64,000 nucleotides of DNA from Scolanthus callimorphus (lineage: Eukaryota > Cnidaria > Anthozoa > Actiniaria > Edwardsiidae): assembly GCA_033964015.1 (NCBI GenBank), contig CM066916.1, positions 12,006,501 through 12,070,500 of the forward strand. The letters are read 5' to 3'. Shown here in pieces: positions 9,834 through 19,919 of the stretch. The stretch's first letter is position 1; each line of letters starts with the position of its first letter. Position numbers and translations under genes: made by a program. Under the pieces are notes generated by a model. It saw only the letters and a list, made by a program, of their open reading frames with translations. It did no database searches and was not told where the DNA came from.

Positions 9834-12800
9834 CTAATGACACACTGTTCCTATCGTAAAGCGATAGTACGCCATCTGACAGCAGCCATACAGGTGGACA
9901 AATGCTGCTGCTATGACTAGGACATGGAAGATCTGGTGGCTCTGAAACTAAAAAGGAAACAAGATTGTTAGTGGCAGATCTAGAGGTGCGGCCAAATGAA
10001 GCTCTGGCTCTTCAAATCAGAAACGACCTCTTATTTCAAAACCTGGATCCACCCCTGATCATGAAATAATACTTCATTGATTAATATGCAGAACTTGAAT
10101 GACAAGGATATAAAAAAATTGCTTCAATCCATCATGTTCTACATTTTACAATTAAGTTCCAACAGCCCAAATATGGCAATTTTTGTACACTTTTGTGAAA
10201 TGTGATATCCTGCCATGGCATTTACCTCTAGTTTTAGAAAACAGTTATTATAAACAGTGAACATATGGTCAAAGTGGTAAACTTTCCAGCCTGTTTCTTA
10301 GTAGATGTGATAACGTATAGACATGTATGTATGTATATCAGTAACAGATTCAATGGGGGCATGGGGACTGCTGTATATCCTTTTTATATTATAACAAGAA
10401 ATTGCAGCTTCCATTGCAACAATCTTTGCCAAATTGATAGGACAGACAAAACAGATGTCCATTCTTACAAGCTATTTGAGACGAGCACTGCAGAATTTTC
10501 GTCCCCCTCCCCTTTTAATGTTGATATCAGTGAGATGAATTGTCTCAGGATTTTGAAGTCCCTGATCTGACCATTCAAAATATGTACCAACATTGACCGG
10601 GGGAGGGGAAGGGGTGATGATCCCTAAACTGATGAGAAAATACAGAGTTCTTAAAATGGCCCAAACCTTTTTTTGGCAAAGATCGTAGGTATAAGATAAT
10701 GTCTAAACTTACCCAGATATTAAATCTTCCAGGGAAGAATCTCTCTGGTATTCGTGATGCATACATAACAGCACCTAATATGTACAGCAATCCCATCAAA
10801 GCCATCCAACCAACTGATGCTTGTCGATGAGCAATGACGATCCCATGGGCAGCCATGAAGTGGATGGCAGGGACGATACCTGAACAACCAAATGTAAGGA
10901 ATACACCTGTAAAACAATGTACAAGAATTTACCATACAGGTATATGTTTGGTAGTCATGCCTATTTTACTGGTATCATTAGGTATATGGCAGATAGGGAC
11001 CTTATAGAGTCCTAAAGTGATGACGTCACAAAAACAAAATTTTAGATTTAGCAATATTTGTTCCTTGATTTCGAAAGGGCATATCGATTAAAAGCTACAA
11101 ACCAAAAATGAGGTGAATCGGTTGAAACGCGACCGAGATATGGACCGCTGAATACATAATTTTCTTTAACAAATCACTGTATTTTTGGTTCATTCATAAA
11201 GTTATGAACTGAGTCCAAAATACAGTCATTTGTTAAAGAAAATTATGTATTCATTGGGCCATAGCTCAGTCACGTTTCAACCGATTCACCTCATTTTTTG
11301 CATGCAACGTTCTTCGAAGTTGGTCTTTCATTATCTGTGGACTAAAATCTGAAATTCGAAATTTTTCAAATTTGTGACGTCACACTTTAGGACTCTATAC
11401 CTTATGTCAAATTTCTATTTTGAAAATGTTTTAGGCAGCCAATTTATGTATATCGTACAATTGGTCCAAATTTCACGTTTCAATTTTAAAAGGGATTATA
11501 AGGATTATAAGGAAATTCTAAATTTCTTTTGCATTTTTTCTCAAAAGTATGAAATTCTGTTAATAAGGTCATTTTTCGCTTTAACAGTGAGCATAGCCAG
11601 TAGTTTTCATACATGTAGTTTTGCCATGGCATACAATGGCATAGAAATTCTTATATCTAGTATGCGATTGCAATATCATGTGATCATTACTCATGACAGT
11701 TAAGGCTGTGTCACACGAGGCAATTTTGTTGCTGCAATTTTGTTGCGTCATGAATTGCAGTAAATAGTGTGCGTCTGACATACCGCGAGTTGCAGAAAAG
11801 TAGAATGATATGATTTCTACTTTTTCGCAATGTTGCGAGCAAAATTGCTGCATCTGACATGTCTGTGCAACTCACGAGTCAATGTTTACTTCTTATTAGA
11901 AAATCAACGCACGCCATTCATGTTTTTACTTGGATAAGCCGTTGTAATTTATAATTTTATCGCGGGCGTATTGCACATTGTAAAAAGATTGCGAGTGTGT
12001 GACATCCCGCAGCAACTCGCAATGTTTTTTAATTCGTCATCATTGCATTGCGAGTTGCAAGAAAAATTGCCTCGTGTGACATGGCCTTTAACCAAAGAGT
12101 TAAAGATTATTATCACATGGAATAAATAACCTTATTGATTGTTCCTAGCAGTTTTTGGATGGTTTAGTAATTTTGGTAGTAGCTTGTGATGTCACTCTGT
12201 CAAATTCAAACACAATCTGCTTCCTGTATTTACCTGCACGTAAGCAGCGATACTTGGGAGTGTTAAACTTGGACCACAGGGATACCAAGACACTCAGCAG
12301 GCCCAAGCTGACAATGATTACCATGTAGACAAGTCTTGTGGTCTTGTTACAGTAGAACCCATAGTACAGGGGAGGGATGAAGGAACCCATTATCAGTAAT
12401 GCAATTCCTGAATAGTCAAGTCTGCAAACAAATCACACCACAATCACACATTATGAGTTGCATATCAGGAGGCCCTGCCAGGGGGGGTCACCGTGTCGCT
12501 AGTCTATGTTTCAAAACAGACCGTGTCATGATTTTACAGGCTCTTGCTAGTGTCGCTGTTAGTATTTTGATAGAAGTGTCGCTTGTCGGAATTTACCCCT
12601 GGTAGGGCCTCTATCAGGGTGAAAATTGTGACTTCTGTGACTGATTTCTCCCTTTTTCCAGCTAAATCATTTCAGTTAGTTAAAACTAGCTAAAAGTATC
12701 CCAAGTTTAGTGTTGACAAAGTTGCTGTGGAGCACCATCAGGATGTTATGCCCTAAATATTGTGACTAAAAATATGCATTTTACAACTAAAATGGGCAAT

Positions 12801-15658
12801 TCCAGAAAATATATGTATCGCGGGGCGGGCGGCATTTAGAAATTCTGAATGGGAGGGGGGTTTCAAGCTCAGAATTCTGCCTACATGGCTTTTTTTTAAG
12901 CTGGAAGCTAGTATAACCTCTCAGGAATTCTCTATGCATGGGGGGGGGGAAAGATATTTTGACATTCTGGATGCATGGGGAGTCAAAATTGCCCAATATT
13001 AGATCTAGTCGCAAATTTTGACTTAACTTTTTTTTCAATTTCCAGCCTGTGTAATTTATCATTTGTTGCTTTTTCACAGCCTGCTTGTCGCTGTTTAAAA
13101 TGCTTTTTAGGCAGTATTGCTTGCCTGATGTCAGCCATCAATGCTTTCATTATCAAAGTTCTTTGCAATATATTTTGTTCATTTTCACATTTTAGATAAG
13201 ATTGATCATTTGAAACCACAAGGAAGCAATGAGTAAAGTACACGATATTAAGTGTTCTCCCAAAATAAAAGTTTGTTCAAGGCATAACATTATTACAACT
13301 ATGATCATTTCTTAATTTCAAGACTTTACCTGCTAAATATTTTGGACACATTATGTGAGTGGCAGTAGACTGTGTGGAATATCCATGAAAAGCCAAGACA
13401 TAAGATAGCACCAGCAAAGAAAGCACCAAACACTAGTTTCTCTGTCCAGTCTTTAGGGAATGGGTAGGACGAGGTTACTGGACGGAGATATATATAGAAC
13501 ATGGTGGCAATGAAGGCCAGAAATCCAATAAAATGGGTCCAGATGTTGCCTGTTTCTGTGTGAATCTTGAACATGCTCTTAAAACAAGACTTAAAAGATG
13601 GAAGTGGAGGGCGATGGCTATCTTCTAGAAATTCATTATCTCGTAACCAATGAGGAAGCTCTAGATGTGACAGGAGGTACCAACCAGAGCGACCAGCTTC
13701 TATAACCCTCTGTTTGATCTTCTCTGCTTTCTCGCCAGCTTCATGCATTGTTTCAGACACATTTTCCTTCACATTTTTAAACATGACCTGGACTCTCTCA
13801 GATGTCTGGTGCATTCCTTCTTGCACTCTTTCCGTCGCCTCAGTCATATTGGCTTTCAGCCTGGTAGAGGCACCTTGTATATTGCCTTTGAACTTTTCAG
13901 CTGCATCTTGAACATTGCCTTTCATGGTATTGATCATCACCTTAAGATTTTCTTCCCCTTTTACAATAAGGACCTGAAAATTTCATGATCAAGAGATTCA
14001 TATTTTTTGTGACTGTATTCAGATTATATACATATGTACACTACTTTTTCAGCAACCTGACATCCATATTTTACTACATTTTCGAGCTACCATGAATGAA
14101 CTATTTGGACATGAAAACATGCACATTTTTGAAACATGATTACACTTCACTATTATTTTCTAACCAATCAGATTGCGAGAAACTCGAAATCATGTAGACA
14201 AAACATGCACTCATTTTCAAATATTTGCCAAGTGGTAGTTAACAAATGTCCTCTGATTTTCATTGGTATGTCCTCTTATATACCACGTAACAAAGTGGTC
14301 AAAATGTTGTGGACTCACAAGGCACAGCCGAGTTGGTCCGCAGTACATTTTGACCACTTTATTATGTCATTCTGTGGTATATAGGAGGACATGCCACGGA
14401 AAAACAGAGGACATTTGTTTTATACCACAACAAAAAGGCAAAAATAAATACAAAAACAGTGCACGCGCAGCCAAACGGTGTTTTCATTGGTTCTTTTTAG
14501 CGTGCATGCTGGTGATGGCACATTCCGTGGTATATACTTTTATGTGCCTACGGCCGAGAGCCAATCAGAATTTGAGAAACACGCGTGTTGTGGTATAATA
14601 ATGGATATTTTTTGGAAACACACATTAGCAATATCTAATGCACCAAAACTTAAAGAGCAACACCCCACTTTAAACTGTTCTTGAGTCACGATGGCCACCA
14701 TGAAATTCTTACTTCTAACTTTTAGTTTTACCGATTTCCCAGCCATTTATCAAAGGATGACTTTTAGATTTTTAATCACATTATTAAACCCACTGGCAAG
14801 CAATAGTGGCTCCGATTTTAAGTTATGTTGTGATAACCATATAAGCTATAATATCACTCTATGTATACATGGAGTGATAGTGTTTTTCATATGACTGTCG
14901 CAAAACCAAATACAAAATAAATACATCGATTCTGAATAAAACCTATTGGGTGAGTAGAACTTAAGTCTGATTTTCTTTCGACAGTCATCTGAAATCCGCT
15001 TAAAGAATAGGAGAATAACTTATACAATTTTTTTCAAATTTTACCATTAAAATAAAACTTGCTCAAAATGTTTTGAGCGAAAACGTGGACAGTTCCTTCT
15101 AAATTAAGGGTCCACGCCGTTGAGAAAACGTAAGATTTTAAGCAGATTGCTGTTAACTGAGATGAACGCGAGGAAAATGCAATTAACCTATATTCTTACA
15201 AACTCAAACGACAGAAACACAAAATACAGTAACAAAAGACGCTGAACAGTGTACTCTCACCTTTGCTGTCTCGATATCCGCGTGGATTATCAAGCGTTCG
15301 CCGATGAGTCCGATTCTGTGGAATTTCTGCTTTCGCAGTCGCTTTTCTGACTATCACTATCAGCATCCTTGGGGATCAATTCCGTACTTGGTTCGTCCTC
15401 ATTTGCCTCTTGTTCAGTTTGTTCGAGCTCTTTATCGTCGTCCTCTTCGCACGCTGTGGGTTCGTCATGATCAGTTTCTGTTTGTTTGCTAGTCGTTGGT
15501 ATTTGGCTCTCGAAACTCTCGATACTTTCAATAGAACGATCGTAGTTGCCGCCATCATCGATTGTTACGCTACCGGTGTCTTCAGAAACGTCGTTTTCCG
15601 TGCTCATATTCGCTGCCTTTCTTCTCCTTATGCCTGAACCAGAAAGCGCAATTTCCAT
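9834..15658 (-). CDS. Adiponectin receptor (PAQR family seven-TM protein)
   Basis: Coding exons on the minus strand: 13973-13330, 12421-12234, 10906-10713, 9947-9834 (TAG at 9836-9834). All have GT-AG borders with matching phases. From the ATG at 13937 this gives 367 residues, close to the ~375 of animal AdipoR1. The core is unmistakable: HRPPLPSFKSCFKSMFKIHT, then ETGNIWTH, FHTVYCHS, LDYSGIALLIMG, RIPERFFPGRF and FQSHQIFHVLV. The zinc-site residues known from human AdipoR1 are all present: H188, D205, H334 and H338. Family role: seven-pass membrane receptor with inward N-terminus and ceramidase-type activity in lipid/energy signalling. Residues ~8-75 form 11-residue amphipathic repeats not seen in vertebrate members. 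A further 5' exon ends at a strong CAAAG|GTGAGA donor (15261). Its 122-codon acidic ORF (15658-15290) closes by TGA just before the donor, whereas the neighbouring frame would continue into exon 2. The true start is therefore uncertain: ATG 13937, or an upstream start hidden by a one-base error. Confidence 0.92.
11000..11395. mobile_element. Inverted-repeat element in the receptor intron (TATAGAGTCCTAAAG ends)
   Basis: TATAGAGTCCTAAAG(TG) with GACGTCACA at the left is mirrored by TGTGACGTCACACTTTAGGA and CTCTATA at the right. An inner pair also matches: GAGGTGAATCGGTTGAAACG with CGTTTCAACCGATTCACCTC, and ACATAATTTTCTTTAACAAA with its complement. It is almost one long palindrome around 11190-11220. 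CCT flanks both ends, a possible 3-bp target duplication. No coding content. Confidence 0.8.
11703..12089. mobile_element. MITE-like element (GGCTGTGTCACACGAGGCAA ends)
   Basis: The left end GGCTGTGTCACACGAGGCAA and the right end TTGCCTCGTGTGACATGGCC form ~20-bp imperfect inverted termini. The interior is rich in TTGCGAGTTGCA words in both orientations. It sits in the receptor intron between exons 10713-10906 and 12234-12421. Confidence 0.75.
14262..14393. repeat. Inverted repeat in receptor intron 1 (ATGTCCTC...)
   Basis: GTATGTCCTCTTATATACCAC and CAAAGTGGTCAAAATGT on the left pair with ACATTTTGACCACTTT and GTGGTATATAGGAGGACAT on the right. Further GGTATA and CCACGG words continue to about 14600, so this may be the core of a larger element. 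Confidence 0.65.
14886..15006. mobile_element. Member of the GACTGTCG...CGACAGTC inverted-end family
   Basis: ATATGACTGTCGCAAAACC at the left and TTTCGACAGTCATCTGAAATC at the right. Related ends (GGATTTCAGATGACTGTCGTG and complement) bound elements at 30757-30960 and 60045-60286. Short and non-coding. Confidence 0.55.
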
Positions 15659-18042
15659 GAGAACTGTGACGTTATAACCAAAGCTTGGCGATCACCCAAC
15701 ACCTGAGCGCGATTTTCCCTACAAGATAAAAGCTGCTATACTCCACAAAAGCGTATAGCTACTATGAAGAGCAACTTAACATGACAACATGGTTAAAATT
15801 CGATCTAATTTACGAACCACAGCTAAAAATATCCCGCGACATTCCGCGAGATCAAAGATTGATCGATCTATTCATCCTTGCACTTTTTGTTTATGAGGTG
15901 ACAGGATTGGACCAATCATGGACAAGGAACTTGTCGAATTGAGCTATGACGTACATTAATTTCAGCGTCTGGCCAATCAACAGGGACGTTATAAACGCAC
16001 AAGCGAACACGATAAACTGGCACGGTACAAAGTCTGCAATTTTGCATAAAAAAGGAACTTTTTTATAACTTTTTAGTATAATTACTCGACTGTTATTGTA
16101 TGTAAAATTTTCTTTATACACTGTAAGAGACCGAATAGGAATGTGGAAAAGAGAAGACCCAATATTTTTTTTACCTCTCCAAATTTATCTCCTGTGCGAG
16201 TTTCTCGGCAAAATATCTATAATTATTTCTTCCAAATGAATCGCGAGATTTCTCCACATTTCGTGAGTTTGGCAGCATTGTAACGAATTAGGAACTAAAA
16301 TAATTTCTAAAATATATTTTTTATACAGAAATGGCAAATTCTTGAAAATATGACCACTATTGTGCAAGGTGCTAAGTAATTTTCCCCGCCCACCCCTCCC
16401 TCCTCGCTACGGTTGATAGCAGCGGTTCTTTTGACATTCTAGAACAGGACAGAATGTGAACGCTCGTGTTGCCATGAACAAGTGAGGCCAATATATCAAA
16501 GCGTTCCCGTGACTTTGTGCTTTCCTGGAGGCACAAATGTCTACGGAAATCATTCAGACCCTCTCTAGAAGTAGCACATTTTGCCAAAGCTAACATGAAG
16601 GCTGCAAATAGCCATGGGAACACATGCCATAAGCACAACTGCTCACGTCAATTGGTCAGTAAAAAGTGTAGTTGTGTAGTAATTTAATGGCAATTTCATT
16701 TAGCTGGAGGAGTCATTTAACTCTTTGAGCTTCTTTGAGGCTTTCAGACTTTAAAAGTCGTAAGTGCTGGACGGTAGTTGCTACTTCTCTCTGTAATTAT
16801 TTGAGTGCATTTTATGATCAATTTTAAAAGTTTACTTGATGGAACTGGTTATTATTCCGAATCCATCTCGAGACTTTTGAACTTTTGAAGATTGTTGTTT
16901 GTTATTGTTTCTGTGTCTAATATCTGTGTTGCTAGTCAAAAGATAGCAATTCAACGCATTTCTCTTTGATTATATGAGACACTCTAAGTGTCTCATATAA
17001 GGCAATGTAGTGAAAGTTAAAAATATTTTTCTCTTAATATTGAGCAGCATGCCTGTGGTGTTAACATGAAATCTCACACTGCTCTCTGTTCATCTCAAGT
17101 TGAGTCCATAATTAAAATTTTAAGCCCTGAAGTGTGAACTGCTCTGTCGATGCTGTGTATTTTGGTACATATACTTCCACCTCTTGCTCAGTACAATGGT
17201 GGATTTAAAACACTATTTTGTGTCTGTCGTTGGACACCTCTTACTGGTACCATTTTCTTTCTTTCTTTTTTTCTTCTATTTTTTTCCTGTAAAATCTAAA
17301 TTATTTAGTAAGTAAATATGCAAATACTCCTCAATTCTTTTTTGATTTACATAGAACTTTTTGGACTTGCTCATTAAAAAAAAGAACATTTGACACATTT
17401 TACTGGACGACTAGTACTTTGCCTAATTTGTTTAAAATTTAAAACTAGGGGTATTCAGGGATCTTGTGTTGCCATAGTAGCATCAGAAATTTGTGTTGGA
17501 ATTGTCAGATTCAGCTAGTAGTACAGTATTTAAAAAAGTGTCTTGGAGGTATATATGATGTTGATTAACAGTACATCCTAGCTGTTCATGTCGCGAAACA
17601 TCACAAGAAAAATACAAGAAAAACTGTTTAGATTTTAAGCAAGCAAGGCTTGGATTTTAAGACTTTATATCTAAGCTTGAGTATTATAAAACATTGTGCC
17701 CATCTGGATCACAAAACACAATCTGAAAAGCTCAGTTTCCAGCCATAATGCAGACAGACTCATACCCAGTCGTTAGCAGCAATGGGTTGTGGGAAGGATT
17801 CAGTAAGCACACAAAGGATTAGGAGGGGCGGTAAACAACACACCTAAAGGGTCTGTCACACAACACACTCTTCCCTACTATCACACACTTCCTAATAACT
17901 GAAAAGCAACTGGGTGTCATGTCTTAATGACCATAATATTGGTGGCATTTCTGCACATTGAAAACTCACAATGGCATGGAAACTGAACCTATAAACCGAT
18001 CTGTGGTTAGACTGGGTGTGGTCATAATGACTAAACAATCTC
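15659..18042. other. Intergenic; no convincing gene
   Basis: The interval lies between the 5' end of the receptor gene (minus) and the next plus-strand gene, so it may contain divergent promoters, but no core elements could be assigned. It contains a 12-bp perfect hairpin at 16972-16999 (ATATGAGACACT/AGTGTCTCATAT) and an 88-codon minus ORF at 16372-16638 with a hydrophobic start, which I do not accept as a gene. Confidence 0.4.
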
Positions 18043-18336
18043 ATTCCCAGAGCCTCTCAGTCATGCTGACTCGGGGGCTCTGGACGCAGATGAAACTGGA
18101 TGCCCTAGAATCTAGAATCTAGGACATCCGGTTTTCCATATATGGTTACTATCTTTGTTGGTTAGGAGAATTTCAAAATGGTGGGTGGGAATATCGGCCA
18201 ATCAGAATTGGCTACGATTGTCTGTCGCCAGAGCCTACGACAAACAACAACAGCGGAGTAGGCTCTGGGAACGAAATTGAATGGCTAAAATATTGGTGGC
18301 ATTTCTGCACATTGAAAACTCACAATGGCTGAAAAC
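17933..18336 (+). repeat. Direct repeat (~45 bp) flanking an inverted-end element
   Basis: ATTGGTGGCATTTCTGCACA followed by TTGAAAACTCACAATGG occurs at about 17939-17976 and again at about 18291-18329. Between the copies, CATTCCCAGAGCC (about 18043) and GGCTCTGGGAACG (about 18262) form inverted ends. The element thus sits between two copies of host-like sequence, as expected from a local duplication after insertion. Confidence 0.6.
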
Positions 18337-18480
18337 TGTTAGACCCCTAAGCATAGACAGATTCCCCATAAAAGTTGTGATAATTGCAGCAATTTTATTA
18401 TTCATGCAGTTCACTGAGAAATGTTTCTGAAGAAGGCTTACTAAACAAATTAAAATATTTTTTGTCATCTAAGATTTCAG

Positions 18481-19919
18481 TTCAAATCAGGCCTGTCACT
18501 GCTCCTTTAAAACAACGTTCTAAATCACCAAGCCCTTATGCCAATCCTCGTCCACCACGACTTCACAACTCCCCAGAGAGGCCCCAGACTAGTGTGGGAT
18601 TCTATGAAGAAAAAACAGAAAGCCCAGCAAGACCAAGATCTGCACTTGGGATTGCAGAAAATTTCAAACGTCTTCACTCAGGTCAGCTCTGAATATAGTT
18701 GTTGCAAGTGGGGCATTTTCCCAGTCAGCCAGTGTAGGTGTTAGACTTAGGATACTCTACAAATGAAAAATGTGACAGTATCATGGATGGCAACTCTCCT
18801 GGTTTTGCCTGGAGTATCAAGATTTTTCACATCTTTTCCCGTGAAAAATTTCTCCAGAGTTAATTTTAGGAAATTTCACCATAAAGTAAAGTAAAGTAAA
18901 TGTCCTTATTTAACATCGATAAGTCATAATAGCCTTCGGCTAACAAACCTGAGGTCGACCATTTGAAGGTGGTCTCCTAATTTTTGAAGTTTGAAGTTTT
19001 TTTGGGGGGTTGATGCCCATGCAGTATAGTACTTGATAATGTAAAAGTTTACCTTTTTCAGGCCTAAAAAGAAGATTAAAACTCATGGTAAGACAAGTCC
19101 AAAACTAAAGAGAAGGTCTAGAAAGCCAGCTCACATTGCTTGGGAAAATGAGTCAAGAAATGAGGGCCACAGAGGAAGTGATTCATCCAGATGGCAAAAG
19201 AGACAAGACAAACTATTTGGTACAGTCAGGTTATATAGTACAGGAGGTGCCAGTATTCCCCTCCCTCCACCTATTAACTTGACATATTACTGACAGAATC
19301 ATTACCGTACGTTTTTTTTCTTCAAATTATGAAGCAAAATATACAGAGGAATATTTTTCACCCTGCTATGGTCATGAATGGGGGAGGAGCGGCTCTTTGT
19401 TTATTGTGTAGAGCACGCCGGAAATATTGGCTTGTGGCTCGCGCGCGCATTTGTATGGGATTCCTGCACACTCTTGTTTTGTGGGGTTCCTGTGTACGCT
19501 GAATGTACACGATCAAAGCTCCAACCAAAAAAACAAGCCTTAAAACAACGTGCGCGCGCTTGCCACAGGGAGCCCACAGGGTATGTAGAGGTGTAGAGCT
19601 CGTCCGCCCGCGCGCGCCTAATAACGAAAGCATCTAGAAAGCGAAAACTTCACCAGAAATAAAGAGAGCCTGCGGGCAGGCTAAAGCAATTCCTTATTTG
19701 GCGATTGTCCGTAGAGACAAGAGAAACGTCGGCATTGCGACGCGCGCTTTTATTCACGGCTACGCGCCTATGTTTCCCCTTTTGTGCCTGAATGGAATAT
19801 ATTTTTGTACAGATTCTAATGGAAAAGAGCTCTCAGAAGGACAACAATGGTTACTGAAGCGAAGGAAAAAGAGGGCAGCTGCCGGGAAGCCTCTTGTCCC
19901 AGGATCGTACCGACCATGA
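18481..19919 (+). CDS. Unrecognised basic, proline/serine-rich protein (3' exons)
   Basis: Three exons: 18481-18681 (after TTTCAG, before GTCAGC), 19062-19219 (after TTTTTCAG, before GTACAG) and 19813-19919 (after TTGTACAG, to TGA). Exons 2 and 3 join in phase. Exon 1 and exon 2 disagree by one base, so a small exon between them or a sequence indel is needed. Upstream exons were not identified. Exon 1 encodes a Pro/Ser/Arg-rich stretch (SKSPSPYANPRPPRLHNSPE). Exon 2 is Lys/Arg-rich, ending RWQKRQDKLF. Exon 3 encodes GQQWLLKRRKKRAAAGKPLV and ends YRP-stop. Overall very basic and probably disordered. No family recognised. The stop TGA (19917-19919) overlaps the ATG (19916-19918) of the following LRRC74-like gene, so part of this sequence may instead be that gene's 5' leader. 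Confidence 0.45.

Noticed and set aside
16372..16638. 88-codon minus-strand ORF with a hydrophobic, signal-peptide-like start
   Set aside because: No splice partners, polyadenylation signal or recognisable family; length is compatible with chance.
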